Assembly (NCBI GenBank): GCA_913775095.1
Contig: CAJYIW010000025.1
Span: 19,792-83,791 of the forward strand
Direction of reading: 5' to 3'
DNA: 64,000 bases
DNA from: an uncultured Siphonobacter sp.
GTDB taxonomy: Bacteria; Bacteroidota; Bacteroidia; Cytophagales; Spirosomataceae
The position numbers and the translations under genes are program-made. Below the pieces are notes generated by a model. It saw only the letters and a program-made list of their open reading frames with translations, did not search any database and was not told where the DNA came from. Position 1 is the stretch's first letter. Each line of letters starts with the position of its first letter. This document shows positions 18,942 to 28,348 of the stretch, piece by piece.

Positions 18942-20391
18942 AAGTCAGTTTATAACCCTTTTCGTTGGAAGTTCGGTATTGCTGGGCGTCAGTGCCTGCC
19001 GGGTGTCACATACCCCGGCGGCCCTGCCTCCGCTCTCCCTTCCCAAGTCTTACGCAGGCAGTTTGAGTGAAGCCAGCTCCGATTCGGCGAGTATCGCCAA
19101 TGACCCCTACAGTCGGCTCTTTACGGATGCCAACCTGGTTTCGCTGATTGATACTGCCCTGACGAACAATCCGGATATCCGGATTGCCGTGCAACGCATC
19201 GAAGCCACCCGGGCCCAATACGGCATCAGTAACGCCGCTTTATTGCCCCGGGTAGACGCCGTAGCCTCGGCTGGTGTGGATCGCTTCGGGCGGTATACCC
19301 TGAATGGCGTCGGTAACTACGATACTAATTTTTCGGAATACGTAACGGGTTCCAGTTTGATCCCTAACCCTACCCCAGACTACTTCGTTGGCTTACGAAG
19401 TTCCTGGGAAGTTGACATTTGGGGTAAGCTCAAAAACCGCCGCCGGGCGGCCTATAACCGCGTTCTGGCCAGTGAAGAAGGCCGGAATTACATCATTACG
19501 GCTCTGGTCTCCGACGTGGCCCGACTCTATTTTACGCTGCTTTCGCTGGATGCCGAACTGGAAATCATCGAGGATAACATCGAATTGCAGGAACAGGCCC
19601 TTAAACTGGTGGAAGTACAGAAAGCAGCTGGCCGGGTTACGGAACTCGCCGTTCAGCAGTTCAGAGCTCAGTTACTGAATACCAAAGGTCTGGAAGGCGG
19701 CGTGCGTCAGCAGATTCAGGAAGCTGAAAGTCAGATCAATGTATTATTGGGGCGTTACCCACAGCCCATCGTTCGGGGCCTATCCATTCGTGAACAGCAG
19801 TTACCGGCAACCGTCGTGGCGGGTATTCCCAGTCAGCTGCTGAGGCGTCGTCCGGACATTCGTCAGGCCGAGCGGGAACTGGAGGCATCCAATATCGACG
19901 TGGCCGTAGCCAGGGCGGAGTTTCTGCCGTCTTTAAATCTGACTCCTTATCTGGGCCTGAATGCGTTCCGACTGGGCGTGTTAGCGAATCCACAGTCCAT
20001 TGCGGCGGGTATCGTCGGTGGCTTGTCGGCTCCGATTTTCAATCGCCGTTTGCTCAAAGGCAATTTACGGATTGAAGAAGCCGAAACGAAAGAAGCGTAC
20101 CTCCGGTATCAAAAGTCGGTTTTAGCGGGTGTGTCGGAAGTAGTCAACAGTTTGAAAGGACTGGAGAATTACCGCAACGTAGCCGATCTGAAAACCGAGG
20201 AAGTTTCCGTCTTGAGACAGGCTGCCCGAACGTCAGATAATCTCTTTGCAACGGGGTATGCCACCTACCTGGAGGTAATCACGTCGCAACGTTCCGTACT
20301 GGAATCGGAGCTGTCGCTGATCAATACCAAACGGGCTCAGTTCCTCTCGCTGGTTGATCTCTACCGATCCCTCGGCGGAGGCTGGCGTTAG
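18931..20391 (+). CDS. TolC/NodT-type outer-membrane efflux lipoprotein
   Basis: A 486-residue outer-membrane factor. The signal peptide ends in a lipobox GVSAC (C23). Two OEP repeats are seen, each with long alpha-helical hairpins (about 65-260 and 280-480). The motif SQLLRRRPDIRQAERELEASN is the NodT-family hallmark. It completes the tripartite pump with the adaptor and permease encoded just upstream. The start codon lies inside the permease gene. After its stop comes the TTTGA/TCAAA inverted-repeat leader (20399-20555). Confidence 0.95.
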   Translation: MNLKSQFITLFVGSSVLLGVSACRVSHTPAALPPLSLPKSYAGSLSEASSDSASIANDPYSRLFTDANLVSLIDTALTNNPDIRIAVQRIEATRAQYGISNAALLPRVDAVASAGVDRFGRYTLNGVGNYDTNFSEYVTGSSLIPNPTPDYFVGLRSSWEVDIWGKLKNRRRAAYNRVLASEEGRNYIITALVSDVARLYFTLLSLDAELEIIEDNIELQEQALKLVEVQKAAGRVTELAVQQFRAQLLNTKGLEGGVRQQIQEAESQINVLLGRYPQPIVRGLSIREQQLPATVVAGIPSQLLRRRPDIRQAERELEASNIDVAVARAEFLPSLNLTPYLGLNAFRLGVLANPQSIAAGIVGGLSAPIFNRRLLKGNLRIEEAETKEAYLRYQKSVLAGVSEVVNSLKGLENYRNVADLKTEEVSVLRQAARTSDNLFATGYATYLEVITSQRSVLESELSLINTKRAQFLSLVDLYRSLGGGWR

Positions 20392-20398
20392 AAATTTA

Positions 20399-20555
20399 GT
20401 TTGAGGTGGTTTGATTAAGGTTTGAGGCGGTTTGAATTAGTGGCGAAGATTTGAAAATGTATTAATCCAACTAACAGAACACTCCTTAAGCTGTTTCCGT
20501 CAAACCTTAATCAAACCACATCAAACCCTAATCAAACCTTCAAACTTTCTCAAAC
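20399..20555 (+). repeat. TTTGA-rich inverted-repeat leader before the ankyrin gene
   Basis: The left arm has TTTGA units about every 10 bases. The right arm has TCAAA units at similar spacing. A perfect 20-base inverted repeat is formed by 20406-20425 (GTGGTTTGATTAAGGTTTGA) and 20500-20519, with 74 bases between. The right arm continues to within 9 bases of the ankyrin ATG. A similar arrangement in the same orientation lies at 46865-47005. It may form a large RNA hairpin over the translation start. Confidence 0.75.
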
Positions 20556-20563
20556 GCTACGAA

Positions 20564-21469
20564 ATGTTCAAACGTCTGATGATTTATATGCTGATGATCC
20601 TGACGGGGCTGGGACTATCTTCATGTGACCTGTTCTGGGAGGATCGCAATTATAGTCATCTGGACTATCGGCTGTTCAAAAATACTCCGGTATGGTCGCT
20701 GGCCAGGCTGCTGGATGCGGAGGAAATTGATGAAATTCAGGATTTTATCCGTAAACATTCGTTCGATCTGGAAACCACTGAACAGCGGTATGGACAAACC
20801 CTTCTGATGGTTAGCGTGCAGAAAGGGCAGGCCAAAGCAACGCGGGCTTTGCTGGAGGCTGGGGCGAATCCAAACGCCCATACGGCCTATAACGGCTCCT
20901 CGCCCATGCTCGAAGCGGCCCGACTTCAAAACCCGGAGGTCGATAATACCGTTATTCTACAATTGCTGCTGACCCATCGGGGAAATCCGAACGATGAAAC
21001 GATTATTCCCATTCAGGATGGAACGGTGGAGAAAGAAACGCCACTCCTGATTGCCTGCAGCGATACCAGGCCCGTGCTGAATCCAGTATCTAAAGCAAAA
21101 CTTCTGGTGGAAGCCGGAGCCGAAATTAATTACGTAAGTCCCCAGTCAAAAACGCCCTTACTGCGAGCCATTGAGTTCAATCATTTTGATACCGCTCTCT
21201 ATTTACTGGAACGGGGAGCCGATTATAAACGCCTCGTAGCGGATCGCAGTCAGTACACGGAAGGGGGACAAAAAGTATATCTGGTACATATTTTAAGGGA
21301 AAAAATAGTTCCGCTGGAGTCAATACAATACCGTCAGAAGATGCAGGTCGTTGATTTTTTATTGCAAAAAGGTATTAATTATCGAAATGAACCGATTCCT
21401 TCGGCCATTCAGGAAAAAATAAAATTACTTTACCCCGCTCATTACCAAGATTATCTCAACCGGTATTAA
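20564..21469 (+). CDS. ankyrin-repeat lipoprotein
   Basis: A 301-residue protein with a signal peptide and lipobox GLSSC (C21), so it is likely anchored in the envelope. At least three ankyrin repeats are clear: QTLLMVSVQKGQAKATRALLEAGANPNAH-type at about 84-112, TPLLIACSDT...KAKLLVEAGAEINY (about 165-195) and TPLLRAIEFNHFDTALYLLERGADY (about 200-226). Such proteins usually act by protein binding; the partner is unknown. It lies downstream of the RND genes but is separated from them by the inverted-repeat leader. The CNNM gene follows after 12 bases. Confidence 0.85.
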   Translation: MFKRLMIYMLMILTGLGLSSCDLFWEDRNYSHLDYRLFKNTPVWSLARLLDAEEIDEIQDFIRKHSFDLETTEQRYGQTLLMVSVQKGQAKATRALLEAGANPNAHTAYNGSSPMLEAARLQNPEVDNTVILQLLLTHRGNPNDETIIPIQDGTVEKETPLLIACSDTRPVLNPVSKAKLLVEAGAEINYVSPQSKTPLLRAIEFNHFDTALYLLERGADYKRLVADRSQYTEGGQKVYLVHILREKIVPLESIQYRQKMQVVDFLLQKGINYRNEPIPSAIQEKIKLLYPAHYQDYLNRY

Positions 21470-21481
21470 TTCAACCAACCG

Positions 21482-22810
21482 ATGTTACTTAATTTTTTAA
21501 TTACCCTGGTGCTGGTGCTGCTCAATGGTTTTTTCGTGGCAGCCGAGTTTGCCATTGTTAAAGTCCGGGCTTCGCAGCTGGAACTCAAAGCCCAGGCCGG
21601 AAACGCCGCCGCCCGCCTTTCAACCCGCATTCTTTCTAATCTGGACGGCTACCTGGCCGCTACGCAGTTAGGCATTACGCTCGCCAGTTTGGGTCTGGGC
21701 TGGATTGGCGAACCCGTGGTTTCCAAAATACTGATCGCATTCATGCACAGCATCGGGCTACAACTGGATGAAACGCTGGCCCATCAGATTGCTCTGCCCG
21801 TGGCTTTTGCCGTCATTACGATCCTGCACATTGTCTTCGGTGAGCTGGCTCCGAAGTCGCTGGCCATTCAGCAGGCTGAGAAAACCACCATGGCGGTTTC
21901 CTATCCTTTGCAATTCTTTTTTATCATCTTTCGTCCCGTGATCTGGCTGCTCAATGGCATTGCGTCCGTCGTACTCCGGATGTTTGGCATCACGGTTAGT
22001 CACAGTTCGGAGGTACACAGTGCGGACGAACTGAAATACCTCGTTCATCAGAGTCAGCAGGATTATGAGGCCAAAGAAGATCATACCGAAGGTTCGGACC
22101 TGACCCTGGTGGAAAAAGCTTTTCAGTTCTCGGAACGCAGCGTCCGGCAGATCATGACGCCCCGCACGCAAATTTTCGGAATCGACGTCAATGAGTTTTC
22201 AAAAGAGACCTTGCAGGAAGTAATCACTGAAAATTATTCCCGTATTCCCTGCTACGAAGAAAACCTCGACCACATTTTGGGGGTTGTATACCTGAAAGAG
22301 ATCCTGCTGAAACTGCAGGGCGATGACCAGCTGGATATCCGGTCCCTGATTAAACCCACGTTTTTTGTGCCTTCTACCAAGCGAATTCGCCCGCTGTTGC
22401 GGGAGTTTCAGCAGAGCCGCCAGCAAATGGCCGTGGTCATTAACGAATACGGCGGAACGGAAGGACTGATTACCATGGAGGACATTCTGGAAGAACTGGT
22501 GGGTGAAATTCAGGATGAATCGGATGAGGAGAGACCGCTGGTGGAAAAACTGACGGATGATACCTATCAGCTGAAAGCCACGACTTCGCTTCTGGACATC
22601 AATCCACTGTTGCCCCGCCCGATTCAGAAACGGGTAGGCTACGAAACGCTGGCCGGAATCCTGGTCGAACGCTTTGGCCGTTTACCTTCCGTGGGGCAAA
22701 CGACCGTAGTGGATCGGTACGAAGTAATCATTAGTACCATTGAAAACAACGCGGTTGGTCTGGTTCAGTTACGCGACCTGGGCGAAGAACCGTCGGACGA
22801 CGAAGAATAG
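21482..22810 (+). CDS. hemolysin-family CNNM/CorC transporter
   Basis: A 442-residue inner-membrane protein with a DUF21 (CNNM) transmembrane domain (about 1-180, opening LLNFLITLVLVLLNGFFVAAEFAIVKVR), two CBS domains (about 215-340, with VRQIMTPRTQIFGIDV and VINEYGGTEGLITMEDILEELVG) and a C-terminal CorC_HlyC domain (about 355-440). The family is linked to Mg2+ or Co2+ export; the older name hemolysin is misleading. All elements are present and in frame. It is probably cotranscribed with the ankyrin lipoprotein and the small membrane protein 7 bases downstream. Confidence 0.94.
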   Translation: MLLNFLITLVLVLLNGFFVAAEFAIVKVRASQLELKAQAGNAAARLSTRILSNLDGYLAATQLGITLASLGLGWIGEPVVSKILIAFMHSIGLQLDETLAHQIALPVAFAVITILHIVFGELAPKSLAIQQAEKTTMAVSYPLQFFFIIFRPVIWLLNGIASVVLRMFGITVSHSSEVHSADELKYLVHQSQQDYEAKEDHTEGSDLTLVEKAFQFSERSVRQIMTPRTQIFGIDVNEFSKETLQEVITENYSRIPCYEENLDHILGVVYLKEILLKLQGDDQLDIRSLIKPTFFVPSTKRIRPLLREFQQSRQQMAVVINEYGGTEGLITMEDILEELVGEIQDESDEERPLVEKLTDDTYQLKATTSLLDINPLLPRPIQKRVGYETLAGILVERFGRLPSVGQTTVVDRYEVIISTIENNAVGLVQLRDLGEEPSDDEE

Positions 22811-22816
22811 AAACGT

Positions 22817-23089
22817 ATGATGTTTGTTCACCAATTCGGCACGGCCCTGTGCATTTTTATTTTTCTGTTTATTCAGGGCTTATTACTGGTATACGTTGTT
22901 AATAAATATCATCAGAATAAAAAGATCACGATCCCAACGTTTTTAATGTTGGGATTTTGTTTCTCTATTACGCTGGGGCTGTATTATTTTCTGGATGTAA
23001 TCAACGAGTTTTACCTCATTCCACTCATCGTAATTTATGGACTGGAAATGTTGATTTTACTGATTTTATACCTTCTGAAAAGAATTTAA
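22817..23089 (+). CDS. small three-helix membrane protein, unknown
   Basis: A 90-residue, very hydrophobic protein with three predicted membrane segments (about 7-28, 38-58 and 66-88) and a charged loop HQNKK between the first two. I do not recognise a family. It starts 6 bases after the CNNM gene stop and is followed by a strong terminator, so it is the last gene of this operon. It could be an accessory subunit of the CNNM transporter, but only position supports this. Confidence 0.7.
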   Translation: MMFVHQFGTALCIFIFLFIQGLLLVYVVNKYHQNKKITIPTFLMLGFCFSITLGLYYFLDVINEFYLIPLIVIYGLEMLILLILYLLKRI

Positions 23090-23112
23090 CAGGACGGCTT
23101 ATTTATTTTCTG

Positions 23113-23149
23113 AAAGCGTTTGCAAGGTCTATTGCAAACGCTTTTTTTT
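23113..23149 (+). terminator. strong rho-independent terminator
   Basis: Arms AAAGCGTTTGCAA (23113-23125) and TTGCAAACGCTTT (23132-23144) with a 6-base loop are followed by a T tract. It closes the efflux/ankyrin/CNNM transcript. Confidence 0.92.
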
Positions 23150-23426
23150 GAACCCGTTAATAAAGAATTCTTCGAAGCGATCAATGGCAACATTACGCTC
23201 GATTTATTAGCTGGAAATGCTATACGATCCGAGCTGGATTAGGTAATTCATAAGGAACGGATACCAAACGAACCCTTGCGTTAGAGAATTAATCCCAGGA
23301 ACCAAACCTGCCAAATTTCTGCGAAAAAACGGATCAGGTAAAATAAGTTTTTTCTACCTGAGTTCGGGGGCGGTTCTCGGCTCTATTCAGAGTATTACCT
23401 GTGTAACCTCTGAACTTACCTCTGCT

Positions 23427-24953
23427 ATGAAACCTTTCCTTACCCTGCTTCTTTTTCTGTCCCTTTGTGTGGTCTCGCACCAGAGCCTTCGGGCTCAGCC
23501 TACGGCGAGTAAGCCCCGTAAAGAAAATCCCGTATTACCCGGTGATTTTGCGGATCCTTCGGTCATCCGGGTCGGAAAGACGTATTATGCCACCGGAACT
23601 TCTTCTGAATGGGCTCCGCATTTTCCTCTCTATCAATCCACGGACCTGATTCACTGGCGGTCAGTGGGTTACGTTTTCCCGGAAACTCCCGCCTGGGCCT
23701 CGGCCTCCTTCTGGGCACCGGAGCTGTACTACCGCAACGGCACCTATTTTGTGTATTACGTCGCCCGAAAAAAGAGCGACGGCATTTCCTGCATTGGAGT
23801 GGCCACCTCGAAAGATCCCGCCAAAGGCTTTACGGACCGCGGTATCCTGCTGGAGTTCGGGAAGGAGGCTATTGATCCGTTCATTATCGAAGACGGCGGC
23901 CAGCTTTACATCACCTGGAAAGCCTACGGACTGGATCAGCGACCCATTGAAATTCTGGGAAGCCGATTGTCTGCCGATGGCCTGAAAGTAGAAGGAGAAC
24001 CGTTTTCCATGCTTCGGGACGATAAAAAAGAAGGACTGGAAGGGCAGTGTCTGGTCAAGAAAGGAAACTACTATTACCTGATGTATTCGCCCGGTAACTG
24101 CTGTGGCCGGGAATGTAATTATAAGGTGGAAGTGGCCCGATCTTCCACTTTGCAGGGACCTTATACCCGCTTTGAAGGGAATCCGTTGTTAGCCGAAACG
24201 GCAGAATGGAAGTGCACGGGTCACGGTACCGTCGTAACTTCCGGCGAAGGAAAAGATTACTATCTGTACCATGCTTACAGTAAAACCAATGACGTTTATA
24301 CGGGTCGGCAGGGCATGCTGGCCGAGTTAAACTGGAATGCCTCCACGGGCTGGCCCGTACTTAAGACCCTGGGCGAAAAAGCGGAGTCTATTCAGGGTAT
24401 TAGCGATGAATTTTCAGGAAAAAAACTGGCGGGTTACTGGCAATGGGATTTTCGTCATGCCCAGCCGGACATTCAGCTAAAAGATGGCCGTTTGCACTTA
24501 TCCGGCACCGCTCCGGTGAACAATCAGGCGGGAACCGCCCTCACTGTTCGCCCTCTGCTGGGAACGTACGAAATCCGTACCGAAGTGGTTAATCAGAATA
24601 CCAGTTTAAAAGGACTGGTGCTTTACGGAGATGCCGATCAGGCGGTTGGCCTGGGCGTAAAAGGGAATTCGGTGCAGGTGTGGGAGATTAAAAAGGACAA
24701 GCGAAAGGTTCTTCATCAGGTGTCTGTAACGACCCCTAAGCCCGTTGCCCTGAAAATGAGTGTTCAGAACGGCGATCAAATTCGTTTCTACTGGAAGCAG
24801 AACGGAACGGACTGGAAAGAAGTAAGTCCGGGCAACGCAGCTTACGACGGAAGTTTCCTCCCGCCCTGGGATCGCAGTCCCCGACCCGGATTGCTGCATC
24901 TGGGATCTAAAGCGGAGCCTGCCGTTTTTAATTTGTTTCAGCTCTCCTACTAG
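23427..24953 (+). CDS. glycoside hydrolase family 43 protein, exported
   Basis: A 508-residue enzyme with signal peptide MKPFLTLLLFLSLCVVSHQSLRA. The five-bladed propeller (about 35-320) carries the GH43 triad: D43 in FADPSVIR (base), D150 in KEAIDPFIIED (pKa modulator) and E205 in LEGQCLVKK (acid). A C-terminal beta-sandwich (about 325-508, LKGLVLYGDADQAVGLGVK) resembles the concanavalin-like domain of beta-xylosidase or arabinofuranosidase members. It likely removes arabinose or xylose from plant polysaccharides in the periplasm. It stands alone; no neighbour within 1 kb is carbohydrate-active. Confidence 0.92.
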   Translation: MKPFLTLLLFLSLCVVSHQSLRAQPTASKPRKENPVLPGDFADPSVIRVGKTYYATGTSSEWAPHFPLYQSTDLIHWRSVGYVFPETPAWASASFWAPELYYRNGTYFVYYVARKKSDGISCIGVATSKDPAKGFTDRGILLEFGKEAIDPFIIEDGGQLYITWKAYGLDQRPIEILGSRLSADGLKVEGEPFSMLRDDKKEGLEGQCLVKKGNYYYLMYSPGNCCGRECNYKVEVARSSTLQGPYTRFEGNPLLAETAEWKCTGHGTVVTSGEGKDYYLYHAYSKTNDVYTGRQGMLAELNWNASTGWPVLKTLGEKAESIQGISDEFSGKKLAGYWQWDFRHAQPDIQLKDGRLHLSGTAPVNNQAGTALTVRPLLGTYEIRTEVVNQNTSLKGLVLYGDADQAVGLGVKGNSVQVWEIKKDKRKVLHQVSVTTPKPVALKMSVQNGDQIRFYWKQNGTDWKEVSPGNAAYDGSFLPPWDRSPRPGLLHLGSKAEPAVFNLFQLSY

Positions 24954-25162
24954 TTTTTCTAAGATAGGTTATAGAATTACCGAAAAAGACCGAATCAATT
25001 TTAGCAATTATTAACACCAGCAAAGACCTTTTTTGCGTTTTCGCAACCTTACCAAAGTCGTCTTTGCATTTCTTTGAATCACGATACGTCAGGCGTTCTA
25101 GTACCGCTGATATATAGTGATTTAATCCATTCGGTCCTTACAGTATAAACCTATGCTTATCT

Positions 25163-25792
25163 ATGAAAAACAGGATTTTAGGAATCTGCTCTATGCTTCT
25201 GGCCTTATCGATGTCCGCTCAGGCCCAGAAGTACTTGCCCAAGCAATATCTGGAACTCAATACCCAATACTCCAGACACGGCAGTGGCGACCTGGAGGGA
25301 GTTTTTGTGAATACGGATTACACAAAGTTTCTAAAGAAAAACTGGAATTACAGCGTGGGGCTGGGGTACAGCATCCATGATGGAAGTGCTCCGCTTTTCT
25401 ATACCGACACGGATGGGATGATTCACGATGGTTCATACCGATACACGACAGCTGGAGTTCAGTTGCAGGGAATGCTGGGGCGGAATATCATTCGTACGAA
25501 GCATCACCATGCATCCGTTTCCCTGGGAGCTCTGACGCGTTACCAGTCGTCTTCCGCCAGCACCGGTTGGGGGATGTACACCCTTCCACCGTCCGACTTC
25601 CCCTACCCGTTCTATATACTGAGAAACCACACTCCACAACGCACGGTTAGCGTCGGTGCTCTGGTCAAAGTAGCCTATGCCTATGCTCTTTCGCCGAAGG
25701 TTTCCATCGGCATTACGGGCAGTTTCCAGACGGATACCAACGGGGATTCCATTCAGCAACTGGGATTATTGGTGAGAAGAAATTTTTATTAA
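25163..25792 (+). CDS. outer-membrane beta-barrel-like exported protein
   Basis: A 209-residue protein starting at ATG 25163 with signal peptide MKNRILGICSMLLALSMSAQAQ. The mature part has alternating hydrophobic strands, Tyr-rich turns and a C-terminal aromatic pair (NFY), as in small outer-membrane barrels (for example YLELNTQYSRHGSGDLEGVFV and YALSPKVSIGITGSFQTDTN). I cannot assign a specific family. It is followed after 16 bases by a small lipoprotein gene, with which it is probably cotranscribed. Confidence 0.75.
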   Translation: MKNRILGICSMLLALSMSAQAQKYLPKQYLELNTQYSRHGSGDLEGVFVNTDYTKFLKKNWNYSVGLGYSIHDGSAPLFYTDTDGMIHDGSYRYTTAGVQLQGMLGRNIIRTKHHHASVSLGALTRYQSSSASTGWGMYTLPPSDFPYPFYILRNHTPQRTVSVGALVKVAYAYALSPKVSIGITGSFQTDTNGDSIQQLGLLVRRNFY

Positions 25793-25808
25793 TTACTCCT
25801 GCATTCCT

Positions 25809-26288
25809 ATGAAACAGCTGTTCTTAATGCTTGCCTCTGCTCTGTGCGTACTTTCCTGCCAAAGCTCCGAAGAAAGGGCTATTAACGAGGTTCTGAATGG
25901 ACTGGATGGTAACTGGAAGATTACATCTTTTCGGGTGAACGGCAACGCAGCAGATAGCCTTAAAAACTACTTCAAAGAAGGCTCACTCCGTTTTGACCCC
26001 TGTACGTACACGGAGAAGCATTTTGCGGACAAATCCCGCGTTTGCGGGGGTACCGGACGGATCAATGGTCAGGAGGTGTCCTTCACTCACCGTTTTTTCA
26101 AGCACGGCGTTCCTTTTGCGTTCCGGGTGTATCTAATGCCTCAACCGGTTAACCGAGCCGACATTCCGTCTCTATTAACCGACGGCCGCTGGGAATTTCA
26201 TTTAGAGAGAGATCAGCTGAAAGCCCGGCAAATCAATAATTACGCTTTTCCATTGCTACAGGCAGAATTTACAGCGACTAAAAACTAA
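25809..26288 (+). CDS. small lipoprotein, lipocalin-like
   Basis: A 159-residue lipoprotein with lipobox CVLSC (C17). The mature sequence begins with a helix, then LDGNWKITSFRVNG, the usual start of lipocalin-like small Bacteroidota lipoproteins. Two further cysteines (PCTYTEKH and RVCGGTG) could form a disulfide. Function unknown. It follows the beta-barrel-like gene by 16 bases and is likely its operon partner. Confidence 0.75.
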   Translation: MKQLFLMLASALCVLSCQSSEERAINEVLNGLDGNWKITSFRVNGNAADSLKNYFKEGSLRFDPCTYTEKHFADKSRVCGGTGRINGQEVSFTHRFFKHGVPFAFRVYLMPQPVNRADIPSLLTDGRWEFHLERDQLKARQINNYAFPLLQAEFTATKN

Positions 26289-26378
26289 TTTCTTTTTCAT
26301 CGGCTCGCGGGCTTACCTGATCAGGACTGTTTCTGTACGGGAAGCCCGCAGCCTGTTTTCATCCCGTCATCTTTCTCT

Positions 26379-26386
26379 TACCTTTG
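26379..26386 (+). promoter_or_regulatory. Bacteroidota -7 element upstream of AraC gene
   Basis: TACCTTTG matches the consensus TAnnTTTG exactly and lies 22 bases before the AraC-type start codon. A recognisable -33 TTG is missing; TGTTTT lies about 20 bases upstream. Confidence 0.5.
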
Positions 26387-26408
26387 AATTTTGCAAAAGC
26401 CGAAGACG

Positions 26409-27347
26409 ATGAAGACATTAAAAGCCACGACCCTGGATGAGTTTTATAAACAGGCCTCTGATTTTTCGGGCAAGGAGATTCATTCCCTGTTGCCACCGGG
26501 CATTGACAAAGAAGTAGGTCACTTCAACGTCTTCGACATTGCCGATACGCTGGAAAAGTTCAGTCGTAAAGCTACCATGCCTTACAACCGCCGGGCTTAC
26601 TTCAAAATCAGTCTGATTCGGGGAGCCAGTCGGGCCGAATACGCGGATAAAGTCATCCATATTCATCAAAATGCTCTGCTCTTCGCCAGTCCCCGAGTGC
26701 CTTACCACTGGCATCCCGTGGGCGGCGGCCTGTCGGGTACTTTCTGTATTTTTACGGATGAATTCATGAGGAAAACCAGGAGCGGCGTCGACCTCGAGGA
26801 GTTACCCATTTTTCAGCCGGGTGGATTCCCGGTCTTTGAGATTGATGATGAAAAGGCCGAAGAAATTACATTGATTTTCAACAAAATAAAACAGGAAATC
26901 GCTTCGAACTATGCGTTTAAATATGACCTCCTCCGCACCTATGCGGTAGAGCTCATACACATCGGACAGAAGTTGCAGCCCGCCGCTGCTTCTCATCCGG
27001 CCCAGAATGCCACGACCCGCGTAAGCTCCCTGTTTGTAGAGCTACTGGAACGGCAGTTTCCCATTGAATCCTCTGGCCAGCGGTTGACCCTACGCTCCGC
27101 CAAAGATTACGCCGAAAGACTCTCCATTCATGTCAATCACCTCAACAAGGCTCTGAAGGAAAGTACCGGCAAAACGACCACGGACCTGATTAGTCACCGG
27201 ATCATCCAGGAAGCCAAGATTCTGTTAAAAGAAACCGACTGGAACATTTCCGAGATTGCCTATAGTCTGGGGTTTGAGGAAGTGGCACACTTTTCTAATT
27301 TCTTCAGGAAGCAAACTTCCCTTACCCCGCTGGCCTATCGTTCGTAA
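26409..27347 (+). CDS. AraC-family transcriptional regulator
   Basis: The ATG at 26409 is preferred to the TTG at 26391 because a -7 promoter element lies just upstream. The 312-residue protein has an N-terminal cupin-like sensing domain (about 35-150, with IHQNALLFASPRVPYHWHPV) and a C-terminal double helix-turn-helix (about 205-312), including VNHLNKALKESTGKTTTDLI and the signature ISEIAYSLGFEEVAHFSNFF. It precedes an SDR gene by 93 bases on the same strand and probably controls it. Closely similar AraC-SDR pairs are common in Bacteroidota. Confidence 0.93.
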   Translation: MKTLKATTLDEFYKQASDFSGKEIHSLLPPGIDKEVGHFNVFDIADTLEKFSRKATMPYNRRAYFKISLIRGASRAEYADKVIHIHQNALLFASPRVPYHWHPVGGGLSGTFCIFTDEFMRKTRSGVDLEELPIFQPGGFPVFEIDDEKAEEITLIFNKIKQEIASNYAFKYDLLRTYAVELIHIGQKLQPAAASHPAQNATTRVSSLFVELLERQFPIESSGQRLTLRSAKDYAERLSIHVNHLNKALKESTGKTTTDLISHRIIQEAKILLKETDWNISEIAYSLGFEEVAHFSNFFRKQTSLTPLAYRS

Positions 27348-27440
27348 GCATCCATGATTGAATTTTGCAACGATTGGATTGATCCTTGCAAACACGAGCC
27401 ACGGTAAAGCGGCCAACTTTGCATAAACCAATTCAACAAC

Positions 27441-28205
27441 ATGGAATCAGTACATAAAATCGCATTATTAACCGGCGGTAGCCGGGGCTTAGGCCGGAAC
27501 ATGGCCCTTCGTCTGGCTGAAAAAGGCATCGACATCGTATTGACCTATAACAGCAATCAAGAAGCTGCCGATGAGGTAGTGGCTGAAGTTCAAAAGCGGG
27601 GTCAGCAGGCGGTTGCTTTTCAACTGAACACCAGTGACACCAAACTCTTCGATCCGTTTTATCAGCAGGTAAGTACGTATTTACAGGATACGTACGGAAA
27701 ACCTACTTTTGACTTCCTGATTAACAATGCCGGAACGGCTCTGTACGCTCCCTTTGCAGAAACCACGGAAGAACAATTTGATGAGATGTACAACATCCAT
27801 CTGAAAGGGGTTTATTTTTTCACTCAGAAGGCCTTACCGCTGCTGAATGACGGAGGCCGGATCATCAATATTTCTTCGGGTCTGGCCCGCTTCTCCTTCC
27901 CCGGCTCTTCGGCTTATGGCTCCATGAAAGGAGCGATTGAGGTGTTCACCCGCTATTTAGCCAAAGAACTGGGTCCCCGAAAAATTGCGGCCAATGTCGT
28001 AGCTCCCGGAGCCGTCGAAACAGATTTCGGCGGTGGCCGCGTTCGGGATAACAAGGAATACAACGATCAGGTGGCGAGCTTTACGGCCCTGGGCCGGGTA
28101 GGTTTGCCCGAGGACATTGGGGGCGTAGTGGCATTCCTGTGTACAGAAGAGGCCCGCTGGATCAATGCTCAGCGAATTGAAGTTTCGGGTGGCATGTCAC
28201 TCTAG
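27441..28205 (+). CDS. SDR-family NAD(P)-dependent oxidoreductase
   Basis: A classical short-chain dehydrogenase of 254 residues. The Rossmann glycine motif is TGGSRGLGRNMA (11-22), the structural motif is NNAG (95-98), and the catalytic residues are S145/S146, Y159 and K163 in SAYGSMKGA. The C-terminal AQRIEVSGGMSL is typical of the FabG-like group. The substrate is not predictable. The AraC gene upstream is the likely regulator, and a 24-base perfect inverted repeat follows the stop. Confidence 0.95.
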   Translation: MESVHKIALLTGGSRGLGRNMALRLAEKGIDIVLTYNSNQEAADEVVAEVQKRGQQAVAFQLNTSDTKLFDPFYQQVSTYLQDTYGKPTFDFLINNAGTALYAPFAETTEEQFDEMYNIHLKGVYFFTQKALPLLNDGGRIINISSGLARFSFPGSSAYGSMKGAIEVFTRYLAKELGPRKIAANVVAPGAVETDFGGGRVRDNKEYNDQVASFTALGRVGLPEDIGGVVAFLCTEEARWINAQRIEVSGGMSL

Positions 28206-28216
28206 GAATAGAGTCC

Positions 28217-28269
28217 TTACCCATAAAAAAGGCGACTGTAACACGTACAGTCGCCTTTTTTATGGGTAA
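28217..28269. terminator. long symmetrical terminator
   Basis: A perfect 24-base inverted repeat (28217-28240 and 28246-28269) with loop ACACG. The GC core GGCGACTGTA is flanked by A6 on the left and T6 on the right, so it can terminate in both directions. Confidence 0.95.
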
Positions 28270-28348
28270 TTTAGGAAAGGGGCTTGGAAGGCTTTTTTAG
28301 GAAGGATACTTCGTATTCTGCATCCTTTGTATATAAAGTCTGTTCATA

